Origin: Actinostola sp. cb2023
Lineage: Eukaryota; Cnidaria; Anthozoa; Actiniaria; Actinostolidae
DNA: 64,000 bases
Reading direction: 5' to 3'
Assembly (NCBI GenBank): GCA_033675265.1
Contig: JAUJYZ010000876.1
Coordinates: 62,001 to 126,000, forward strand
Shown here: piece after piece, positions 48,871 to 59,600 of the stretch
Position numbering within the stretch: position 1 is the first letter of the stretch
Layout of the letters: each line of letters starts with the position of its first letter
Position numbers and translations under genes: made by a program
Notes under the pieces: model-generated
Told to the model about the DNA's origin: nothing
Seen by the model: only the letters and a program-made list of their open reading frames with translations
Database searches by the model: none

Positions 48871-49550
48871 CTCAAGGTACTTAAGGCCTGGTTCAAAAAG
48901 GCAACTTGGAAAATCACATTTCTTGTAATAACTCGCTGCTCTAATTTACTTAGGCACTCATATTTAGGCATAAGGTTATATACAAGATTTTAGACAATTT
49001 GGATCTAACAATTGTGACGTCATGTGGTCACGTGACCTTATGAAGGAAAATATAGTTTTTCTTAAATGCGGTCGCGAATTCAATTCACAATGAAATACCT
49101 TTTACGTAATAGCGTTAAGGATAACCAGTTAAACAAGATAGCGTTTAGAAAACCTCGAAATTATATATAGTTTAAGAAAAAACTACAGAAATATAATCTG
49201 ATGAAATGGTCACGTGACCTCTTTTCCGAAATATTCTCCTTGCAAAAAGCGGAAGACAGGTTTTCTAAACGAGGGTTAATAGATGATCATAAACATGATT
49301 ATACACAACTATTTGCTTTCACTTTCCTCTTAAACTGGCGACCGCATTTTATATTTTGTTTTCAAAATTCTTTGTCACGTGGTTAACCACGTGATACGCT
49401 GTTTTGGATTTCATTCACTTAAATGAGTAGAGGATATAAAACTCTCAAGCTGTGCCAAGTTTTGTGATGTTTAGTCAAAATGATTAGACATTATAATTGT
49501 TTTCGTTTTTCTGCTATTTAAGGCTTGAACCAGGCCTTAAGTACCTTGAG
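48871..49550. mobile_element. Inverted-repeat element, 680 bp
   Basis: Ends ctcaaggtacttaaggcctg and its complement (49525-49550). It contains gtcacgtgacc palindromes and a tataaaa at about 49435. The 61-codon frame at 49201 is not supported as a gene. Confidence 0.75.
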
Positions 49551-49971
49551 GTAGCCGAAATATCAACGATTTTAAAAATACCGTAAATAATCTTCTCGTC
49601 ATGCTTTCTTAGTAAATAGATCTGAATTCACAGCATAGTTATTTGAAGTTGTTTCTCTGTCTTTCCGGGTGAATGAAACGAGGAAAATTATGTTTTGTTT
49701 TTCTAAATATTGACGTCATAATTTTACTGAACTCTTGAAATATGACACAACCTTTGTCCACAAAACTATTTCCGCTTTCACGTCATGGTCCGACTTAGGT
49801 TTGGAACTGTCAGTGACAGTACCTATATCGAAGATGAGTGAGCGTGTCTGTTCCTGTTCTGGTTCTGTTCGTGATCTTGCAATTTTTTTAATCCAATTTC
49901 TACAGATTGCTCTCTTAGTTCTAAAATACTCGAAGCTTTGACGACAGCTGCCGGACTTCAACGAACTCACT

Positions 49972-50302
49972 ATGAACACAACCTGGTCGCTGTTGTTGTT
50001 CACAGCAGTTCTGTATATATTAGTACTTAAGCCTACCAACGCTTCGCTACGGATTTTTGCCGTCTCTGACTACTTTACAATGATGAATGGCAAACAGTTA
50101 TCTCAACAAGCAACGGATGACCTTGGAACTCCAAGGACTTCAAAAGCAGACGTGGATAATCTTCGTCTTCTCAGCAACGATGCAGTGTTTGGTTTGCCAG
50201 ACAAGTACAGAACCTGCGTTATGAAAACAACCCAGAACTCGGCAGAATCTGTAGCTAAAGATAAAAGCAAAGCAAAGCATTGGTTCGAGGATGTTCATAA
50301 GG
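49972..50302 (+). CDS. Signal-peptide exon, probable first exon of the CRTAC1-like gene
   Basis: ATG 49972 opens MNTTWSLLLFTAVLYILVL then KPTNASLRIFAVSDYF, a strong signal peptide with cleavage likely near TNA. About 90 polar residues follow, ending KHWFEDVHK at a donor AAG|gtaacc in phase 0. FEDV is the usual opening of an FG-GAP/VCBS-type repeat (FxDVTxxxGL), which fits the exons downstream. However, the next exon seen (54011) is entered in phase 1, so direct splicing would put a stop eight codons in; at least one exon in between is missing. The frame start before 50303 is well supported; linkage is inferred. Confidence 0.6.
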
Positions 50303-53300
50303 TAACCTATCGCGATGCAGTTATGCTGTAGTTTATAACGAAGAGTTCAACGAGTTATATATTGATTGACATTATTGTTCCAGAGTTGTACTAGTGTTTA
50401 TATTTTGAAAACTACTAATTTGATAATGATCAGGATATCCGTGGATTAAGGGTTTATTCCATCTGTGAAACACCATGTATAAAGGATTTGTACTGAGAGA
50501 GACTGTCAGTACGTGATTTTTGTTTTTTTTGGTAAATCAATTTCCCTACCCCCTCTACCCTCATGTCACGATTTGTGGTTCTCGTGAGGTTGTATTCACT
50601 GTGACGAAATAAATCAGTAAATGGTATCTCTTCCTGCTCTGAGAATATGAATTACGAGAACAAGAAAATACGTGTCTATTATCAATAGAAAGTGAAACTC
50701 AATCATCTCAATCGAAACTATTATACTGAAATTAGACGCTAAATGAGCGTACTAAACTCGGGCTTATGACATGTCAGTGTTTTGTCAGTCATTTCGTGAG
50801 GAGAGACCTGACAATGACTGACAGTTATAACGAGGGTGTTTGTATATGTGTATGTGTCGAGTTCGTTTGACAGACAGCAGACATTTCGAAGTTCATTTGA
50901 TTTATCTTGAACGTGACTCTGAGTTAATTGAGGTTTGATCCCTTTGATGAGTTCGTTTTGAAACGGCCCCCTCGGGGGCTAGGAAAGCCGAAACCCCGCC
51001 GTTTGAAAATCAAACTCGATCCCGGGTTCGAGTTGCACCCGGTTCCAACGTCGAATAGAATACAGGACATGTTCTTCACTACAATATATTTTCTCCTAAA
51101 CGTGCGAAATGAAAATCCTGACATTTGATGAATACAAAGGGAGATCATCCACTAGGAATAGTACCACATGTACGTGTGAAAATGATAGGTCAGATATTGT
51201 CAAATACAATCGCGTTACGACAGCATTGGCATGGCTCTCGAAATGATCACGAAGTGCTCATCGATAATAGCTTTCTAAAATAAAAATAATAATAATAAAA
51301 CCCTAATCTAATAAGAGACATAATACGATGATGATCAGTAACGGATGATTGACGACATGATGATGATAATAATAAGAATCATAATGTAATTAAAGCAATC
51401 CTATGTGAAGAATGGCGTCTTATCTGCTGAGTAATGTTATAACTCGTTCTTGCCGTAAAATACGTCGCATACAATGGGTCACTTTCTTGAGGCATATTGT
51501 TTTACTACTACCGAAAAACTTTTTTCTAACTCGGGCGGCCTACGGCCTGGGCTCCGATTCATTTTTTCATTATTCGTTCGTTCGTTTGTTTTTTACGTTG
51601 TCGTCATTTTCGTTCCAGTCCATTCGTCAAGAATAGTTATCTCACTCAAAAATCTGAAGTCCATAAATTCGTTCGTTGTTTTTTCGTGTCGTTCGTTCGT
51701 CCACAAAAAAGTTTTCGTTCGTTCGTTCAGACGTTCGTTCGAACTGTTGTCATGACATTTATCTTCCAACGTCACGTCGTTCAGTTAATGGTTCGTTCGT
51801 TCGATCCCTCGTTCGTTAGTAGCCTGATTTTGAAACGGCAGGGGGTTAGGAAAGCGTTCGACCCCATCGTTCGTCGTTCGTTCGTTCTAGATCGTTCGGT
51901 TCGTTCGTTGCACCCACTTCCAGGGATTGGTTCGAATTCAGATGTTCCTTCGACTCACTCCTCGTTATATTTTCGCTCCTTCGTGCGAAATACGTTCGTC
52001 CTGTATTTGTTGAATTCAAAACGTTCATCATCCACTAGCTAATAGTTCGTTCGTTCGTGTCGTTATATTGATATATTGTTCAAATTCAATTCGTTCATTC
52101 ATTGGCATCGCTCTCGAAATGTTCACGTTCGTTCGTTCGTTCATCAAAATATCAAAATATTTTCGAATAATAATAATAATAATAACAATCAAATGTGTAA
52201 TCGTGTATTTCGATCCCGATGAAAGATGTTATTAATCACATAATAATAACCACATATGGTACGACCAATAACTATTGTTTGAATTTATCAAACCCACGGA
52301 GCTGTTAAACGCTCCTTCTTGCCGTAAGAATCTATTCCACGAGGCAAGGAGGGGCACTTTACTTTGGCATAACGTTTTTATTCAGGACATCTACTTTATT
52401 TGTTTTCAATTCAGTGTTCTTTATCGTCATTCGCTGGTCCATTAGTTAACTGGTTCATTTGTTCGTTCGTTTGTTTTTTCGTTCGTTCGTTCATTCGTTC
52501 GTTCGTCCATTCGTCATTCGTTCGTCCATTCGATTTCATTCATTCATTCGTGATCGTCCTTTCATTCGTTCGTTTGTTTTTTCGTTCGTTCGTCCATTCT
52601 GAAAATGGAGTATACTTTCGTTCTTCGTCCACTTCATTCTCTTCATTTCCTCCTTCTTTTCTGCCATTCTCTTTTAATTTCATGTTAGACTGTGTTCGTT
52701 CGTTCGTTCCGTTTTTCCTTCGAATCAGTCGCACTGATTTCGGTAGACCCGAACGCGCGGAGAATAATCGTGTATTTCGATCCCGACCGAAAGCGGCGCG
52801 ATTCATCACTGGACCGGAAAACATGGCGGTACGACCTCACTGTGTATTTTTGTATATTATAAGATTATAGAATATCTCCAAAACGACTCGCCTACGTAGA
52901 AATACAATGCGTCCCCGAGCATTAAAAAGAGAGGGCAGACTTGGTGACTATGACAACGACAATCACAATTCAGGACATCTACTTCACTGTATCCATTAAC
53001 AAGCACAAAAGAGTTCTTTATCGACACAAGGTTAGTCAGTAAACAAACTGATTGAATTGGATCCATTTCTGCATTCTGTTTATTTAAGAGTTGACTGGTG
53101 GCCCTCAGGGTCCCTTCTTCCCGCGTTCATCAAATTTCGAGAATATACGTTTCACGTCGGGCTTAAAATCCCGCAAGGCTGACCACTCTATAGAGTTTTA
53201 ATGAAAATCAAAAGTAAACTTTCATTGACGGTACACTCGCAAGGTCTTTATTTCCTTCTTTTTCTGTTTTTCTCTTTTAATTTCATTTTAGGCTGGAAAA

Positions 53301-53596
53301 TGTCCGTCATGAACAAACCCTACAGAATGAAATTCGCACTGAGTTTCATTTGATACCCGAACGCGAAGGAACATGAGAGAGCGATAATACCGGTCTAATA
53401 AACTCGGCGCGTTTTTTTCTGGAGGGATAAAGGTCGGACATTTTCACCGCCATTTTTTACTAAAAATAGTATAAAATAAGATTATAGAATTTCTTGTCAC
53501 TTTATTTACATAGAAATACAATCTATATGTGCGTCGTTAAAAAGAGAGTATAGACTGAATCAAAACGGGCTTTCAATCACAATTCAGTTATTGACT

Positions 53597-53658
53597 GACT
53601 AGCCTCGTGTCCATGATGCTGCACAAAAGAGATTTCACATGGACACGAGGTTAAAGTC
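53597..53658. repeat. Short hairpin
   Basis: cctcgtgtccatg and catggacacgagg pair across about 32 nt. Confidence 0.8.
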
Positions 53659-53830
53659 AGAAAAAAAAATGATTATATAAATTTGGGAGCCATGTACTGC
53701 ATTCGGTCTATTTAAGATTGATAAAACTGTGGCACTCAGGGTCAGTTCGATATTTTGTTCATTTTTGGCCGAGAACACTTTTATAAAGAAGTTTCATTCT
53801 CTCCTAATTTGTTTTCGACCAAACTCTCAG

Positions 53831-53987
53831 AATAGCTGATATAATTGAAGTTATACTCCAATAACTCTGAACAACGGTTTCAATTAAATCGAGGCTATCG
53901 GGCCAGTACAAAAACTTGACCCAATAGTCTCGACATGAAACCTTTGTTCAGAGTTATTGGAGTATATAAACTTCAATATCGGCTATT
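53831..53987. repeat. 157-bp near-perfect hairpin upstream of an exon
   Basis: Arms of about 64 bp (gttatactccaataactctg and complement, plus outer aatagctgatat against atatcggctatt) with a loop of about 28 nt. It ends 23 bp before the exon at 54011, so it covers the region where the branch point is expected. Confidence 0.88.
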
Positions 53988-54010
53988 ATTTCCCTTTTTT
54001 TCATTTGCAG

Positions 54011-54324
54011 GTAACGGTACTTTCACTGACGTAACATCTGATGTTGGACTAGGACCCAGTCGCTACGCGAGCGGGGCTGGCTGGGTCGACGTTGACCAAG
54101 ACGGGGACTTGGACCTATATGTGACTACTGTTGGCGACAGCAGACATTATTTGTATATTAATTACGGTGGCTTCTTTGCTGAAGAGGCCGAAAAAAGAAA
54201 CTGCTCATTACAGTTTGAGAACAAAAGGAAACTGGCAGGCATGACACCAAACTTTGGGGATTTTGACAAAGATGGCTTCCTTGATATTTACGTCACGGAA
54301 TGGATCCTGCATTCATTAGGAAAG
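54011..54324 (+). CDS. CRTAC1-like gene, FG-GAP exon
   Basis: 314 bp between ttttttcatttgcag and gtagta, entered in phase 1 and left in phase 0. Reads GNGTFTDVTSDVGLGPSRYA, then GWVDVDQDGDLDLYVTT, YLYINYGGFF, and FGDFDKDGFLDIYVTEW. Two calcium-loop motifs (DVDQDGDLD, DFDKDGFLD) each precede a hydrophobic LYV/IYV strand, as in FG-GAP/VCBS repeats. Confidence 0.9.
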
Positions 54325-54349
54325 GTAGTAGCATAGTGCAGTCAATCTT

Positions 54350-54618
54350 CAGGGGCGGACCCAAGGGAGGGGGGGCATGGGGGGCCGGTGCCCCCCCCCC
54401 CCTTGAGTTGGGCCCGATACATATTCGCCCACGTCTTCCCACCATTTGATGCCCAGAATGGATGGAAATTGCATTTTCGAGCTTCTAGATTTCAAACATT
54501 TCTGGGGAGGGGGGGGGGAGAGGGGGGGTTTGGCATGCCCCCACACACCCCTAGAAGAAGGGGCCTTACGGCCCCTTAGTGGTGCACCCCCCTTTCAAAA
54601 TCTCTAGAGACGCTCCTG
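54350..54618. mobile_element. Short hAT-like non-autonomous element in the intron
   Basis: Starts caggggcggaccc, ends agacgctcctg, and is flanked by the direct repeat atctt on both sides. Rich in G and C runs (cggtgcccccc). Related by its end to the element at 9386-10170. Confidence 0.65.
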
Positions 54619-55346
54619 ATCTTCATATTCAAATGTGAGACTGTTTTAAAACTGGTTAATCTAATTATCAAAACCTTCTTAAATTTGGGCACTGATATAT
54701 GGACAAATGGTGCTACTGATTAAACCTAGACATTTAACTGGTTTCTTTCACAGCGATACATTCAAATGGCTTCGTCAAAAAATGCACGCCTAACTGGCTT
54801 CTTTGGATCGTACACTACATACAATTGTCATCAATATCATTGTCATTGACCTATGCCAAGATGGCGGGTGTAAACTCTCGTTTTCATTTTGAAAAACACA
54901 TCATTTGTTGATATAATTTTATAGGTTCCCGAGTTGGTATGTAATATTTAACAATATATTCGCAGGCGAAGATGATTATAGGTGAATATACACCATAATC
55001 ACTGAGCCTGAGGTGAATAATTGCTTTAGTATAATTTTTGACTTGAATACTGATCAGAGAAAAGACGAAATTCAGAATTAAAAAAAACGTTTTATTAGTA
55101 CTACTGCGTTGGTGATTTTACTTCCGCTCTCGACCAGTGATTATCGTCTCATTAATTACTTGTCATTCGACCAATCACAGCACGTGAAACTCTGTATTCA
55201 AATCTAAAATTAAACTAATATGGTGAATATTTACCTCGACTTGTTCTCTTGCTCTTAAATATATACTTGTTGATTCATGAAAAATATCCATTTTACTACA
55301 TATACTAAAAATACTATACTACATATTTGATTTCGTTCAATTTCAG
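54619..55346. other. CRTAC1-like gene intron, nothing recognised
   Basis: Ordinary AT-rich intron sequence without repeats or exon candidates that I could see. Confidence 0.5.
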
Positions 55347-55393
55347 CCTTCTGCATCGCGACTTTTGAGAAACATAGGATACAAGAATCCTGG
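55347..55393 (+). CDS. CRTAC1-like gene, 47-bp exon
   Basis: Acceptor ttcaatttcag, donor gtaagat. Reads PSASRLLRNIGYKNPG, a short linker entered in phase 0 and left in phase 2. NxGYxNPG fits the start of a repeat (LLRNxG...YFEDVT). Confidence 0.85.
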
Positions 55394-55487
55394 GTAAGAT
55401 AATGACGTCACGCCACAGGTATCCCAAACCAAGCTACCTGTTTCTCTAATACCCTCTTTCGGGTTTGTTGCTTTTGTTTTTTTAAAG

Positions 55488-55590
55488 TTATTTTGAAGAT
55501 GTGACAGATGCTACAGGTGTTAATATGGATGGTTATCGAGGTGGAACCCCTCTTAATAAAGGCACGCACACATTTGGAGCCTCTTTTACG
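55488..55590 (+). CDS. CRTAC1-like gene, FEDVT exon
   Basis: 103 bp between tttttaaag and gtatgg, phase 2 to 0. Reads YFEDVTDATGVNMDGY then RGGTPLNKGTHTFGASFT. FEDVTxxxGV is the opening of a VCBS/FG-GAP repeat, and the calcium loop follows in the next exon. Confidence 0.87.
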
Positions 55591-55619
55591 GTATGGTGAT
55601 CTATTGGCCATGTTTTTAT

Positions 55620-55629
55620 TATTAGTAGT

Positions 55630-55663
<34 letters not shown>

Positions 55664-55693
55664 TATTATTTTAAAATTATTATAAAAAATTAG

Positions 55694-55769
<76 letters not shown>

Positions 55770-55780
55770 TATTATTATTA

Positions 55781-55828
<48 letters not shown>

Positions 55829-56048
55829 GTTATCATTTTTATTTTTATTATTATTATTATTAATTATATTTTCGATACTTCAAGTAGTCAATTGTAAATT
55901 ACCTACATGTAGTGATAAAAAATTTTTTGTGTGAAAAATACATGAAATAAACGTTTCCATTATTATTGTTATTGTTGTTATTATTATTATTATTATGATA
56001 TTATTGTTATTGTTGTTATTATTATTATTATATATTATTATTGTTTTG

Positions 56049-56140
<92 letters not shown>

Positions 56141-56144
56141 GTTG

Positions 56145-56205
<61 letters not shown>

Positions 56206-56265
56206 GTTATTGTTATTATTATTATTATTATTATTATTGTTGTTATTATTATTATTATTATTTCT
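55620..56265. repeat. (ATT)n microsatellite blocks
   Basis: Two large ATT tracts (about 55620-55860 and 55978-56262) with GTT interruptions. Long Leu/Tyr/Ile frames here are artefacts; one of them runs into the following exon by chance. Confidence 0.97.
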
Positions 56266-56496
56266 AAACGAGCGGAAACCTGGGTTCGAGTTGTGACCGT
56301 AAAGCATCATTGTATAAAACTACATCAACTACATCATCATCAGAGCCAAAATATTACTAACACCAACAACTACAACAACAATATCTACAGACAACGTCCC
56401 AACTTCTTGATTATCACCACCATCATTATCACAGCCAGATATATTTATATCGCTTTCCTTGTTGACTATGTGTTTGTTACTTATTGTATTTGCCAG

Positions 56497-56625
56497 GATT
56501 TTGACGATGACGGCTGGCCAGAGTTACTCGTTACAGCAGACTATGGTGACAGTAAGATGTTCTGGAATCAGAACGGCAAGAAATTCGTTGAATGTACCAA
56601 AAAGTGTGGATTAATAGGAGAACAG
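56497..56625 (+). CDS. CRTAC1-like gene, exon at the head of the 76-bp array
   Basis: 129 bp (43 codons), acceptor ttgtatttgccag, donor gtgggc, phase 0-0. Reads DFDDDGWPELLVTADYGD, then KMFWNQNGKKFVEC and TKKCGLIGEQ. One calcium loop (DFDDDGWPE) and the start of the next module (KKFVECTKKCGL, cf. FxDVTxxxGL). Its last 46 bp plus the first 30 bp of the intron form the unit that was amplified downstream. Confidence 0.9.
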
Positions 56626-59600
56626 GTGGGCGATGACATGTTTATCGATGTAATAGAAATTCGTTGAATGTACCAAAAAGTGTGGATTAATAGGAGAACA
56701 GGTGGGCGATGACATGTTTATCGATGTAATAGAAATTCGTTGAATGTACCACAAAGTGTGGATTAATAGGAGAACAGGTGGGCGATGACTTGTTTATCGA
56801 TGTAATAGAAATTCGTTGAATGTAGCACAAAGTGTGGATGAATAGGAGAACAGGTGGGCGATGACATGTTTATCGATGTAATAGAAATTCGTTGAATGTA
56901 CCACAAAGTGTGGATTAATAGGATAACAGGTGGGCGATGACTTGTTTATCGATGTAATAGAAATTCGTTGAATGTACCACAAAGTGTGGATTAATAGGAG
57001 AACAGGTGGGCGATGACTTGTTTATCGATGTAATAGAAATTCGTTGAATGTACCAAAAAGTGTGGATTAATAGGAGAACAGGTGGGCGATGACATGTTTA
57101 TCGATGTAATAGAAATTCGTTGAATGTACCACAAAGTGTGGATTAATAGGAGAACAGGTGGGCGATGACTTGTTTATCGATGTAATAGAAATTCGTTGAA
57201 TGTACCACAAAGTGTGGATTAATAGGAGAACAGGTGGGCGATGACTTGTTTATCGATGTAATAGAAATTCGTTGAATGTAGCACAAAGTGTGGATTAATA
57301 GGAGAACAGGTGGGCGATGACATGTTTATCGATGTAATAGAAATTCGTGGAATGTACCAAAAAGTGTGGATTAATAGGAGAACAGGTGGGCGATGACATG
57401 TTTATCGATGTAATAGAAATTCGTTGAATGTACCACAAAGTGTGGATTAATAGGAGAACAGGTGGGCGATGACTTGTTTATCGATGTAATAGAAATTCGT
57501 TGAATGTACCACAAAGTGTGGATTAATAGGAGAACAGGTGGGCGATGACTTGTTTATCGATGTAATAGAAATTCGTTGAATGTAGCACAAAGTGTGGATT
57601 AATAGGAGAACAGGTGGGCGATGACTTGTTTATCGATGTAATAGAAATTCGTGGAATGTACCACAAAGTGTGGATTAATAGGAGAACAGGTGGACGATGA
57701 CTTGTTTATCGATGTAATAGAAATTCGTTGAATGTACCACAAAGTGTGGATTAATAGGAGAACAGGTGGGCGATGACTTGTTTATCGATGTAATAAAAAT
57801 TCGTTGAATGTACCACAAAGTGTGGATTAATAGGAGAACAGGTGGACGATGACTTGTTTATCGATGTAATAGAAATTCGTTGAATGTACCACAAAGTGTG
57901 GATTAATAGGAGAACAGGTGGGCGATGACTTGTTTATCGATGTAATAGAAATTCGTTGAATGTACCACAAAGTGTGGATTAATAGGAGAACAGGTGGACG
58001 ATGACTTGTTTATCGATGTAATAGAAATTCGTTGAATGTACCACAAAGTGTGGATTAATAGGAGAACAGGTGGGCGATGACTTGTTTATCGATGTAATAG
58101 AAATTCGTGGAATGTACCACAAAGTGTGGATTAATAGGAGAACAGGTGGGCGATGACTTGTTTATCGATGTAATAGAAATTCGTTGAATGTACCACAAAG
58201 TGTGGATTAATAGGAGAACAGGTGGGCGATGACTTGTTTATCGATGTAATAGAAATTCGTTGAATGTACCACAAAGTGTGGATTAATAGGAGAACAGGTG
58301 GGCGATGACTTGTTTATCGATGTAATAGAAATTCGTGGAATGTACCACAAAGTGTGGATTAATAGGAGAACAGGTGGACGATGACTTGTTTATCGATGTA
58401 ATAGAAATTCGTTGAATGTACCACAAAGTGTGGATTAATAGGAGAACAGGTGGGCGATGACTTGTTTATCGATGTAATAAAAATTCGTTGAATGTACCAC
58501 AAAGTGTGGATTAATAGGAGAACAGGTGGACGATGACTTGTTTATCGATGTAATAGAAATTCGTTGAATGTACCACAAAGTGTGGATTAATAGGAGAACA
58601 GGTGGGCGATGACTTGTTTATCGATGTAATATAGAAATTCGTTGAATGTACCACAAAGTGTGGATTAATAGGAGAACAGGTGGACGATGACTTGTTTATC
58701 GATGTAATAGAAATTCGTTGAATGTACCACAAAGTGTGGATTAATAGGAGAACAGGTGGGCGATGACTTGTTTATCGATGTAATAGAAATTCGTGGAATG
58801 TACCACAAAGTGTGGATTAATAGGAGAACAGGTGGGCGATGACTTGTTTATCGATGTAATAGAAATTCGTTGAATGTACCACAAAGTGTGGATTAATAGG
58901 AGAACAGGTGGGCGATGACTTGTTTATCGATGTAATAGAAATTCGTTGAATGTACCACAAAGTGTGGATTAATAGGAGAACAGGTGGGCGATGACTTGTT
59001 TATCGATGTAATAGAAATTCGTTGAATGTACCACAAAGTGTGGATTAATAGGAGAACAGGTGGGCGATGACATGTTTATCGATGTAATAGAAATTCCTTG
59101 AACGTACCACAAAGTGTGGATTAATAGGAGAACAGGTGGGCGGTGACATGTTTATCGATGTAATAGAAATTCGTTGAATGTAGCACAAAGTGTGGATTAA
59201 TAGGAGAACATGTGGGCAATGACATGTTTATCGATGTAATAGAAATTCGTTGAATGTAGCACAAAGTGTGGATTAATAGGAGAACAGGTGGCCGATGACA
59301 AGTTTATCGATGTAATAGAAATTCCTTGAATGTACCACAAAGTGTGGATTAATAGGAGAACAGGTGGGCGATGACATGTTTAGCGATGTAATAGAAATTC
59401 GTTGAATGTACCACAAAGTGTGGATTAATAGGAGAACAGGTGGGCGATGACTTGTTTAGCGATGTAATAGAAATTCGTTGAATGTAGCACAAAGTGTGGA
59501 TTAATAGGAGAACAGGTGGGCGATGACTTGTTTAGCGATGTAATAGAAATTCGTTGAATGTAGCACAAAGTGTGGATTAATAGGAGAACAGGTGGGCGAT

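Larger units (their letters stand above)
50303..54010. repeat. Intron with tandem segmental duplications seeded with (TTCG)n
   Basis: Segment 50930-51290 recurs in degenerate form at about 51790-52190 (shared ttttgaaacggc, taggaaagc, gttgcaccc, catccactag, ggctctcgaaatg), but the second copy is riddled with gttcgttcgttc runs. The segment from about 52630-53100 (ctcttttaatttcat, acccgaacgcg, ataagattatagaat, agaaatacaat) recurs at about 53255-53740. The Ser/Phe/Val/Arg-rich frames here reflect the TTCG runs. No exon carrying an FG-GAP motif could be found, although one is required by phase. Confidence 0.75.

Noticed and set aside
51412..52870. Overlapping Ser/Phe/Val/Arg-rich frames in both directions.
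   Set aside because: Caused by scattered (TTCG)n runs; no conserved motif and no FG-GAP signature.
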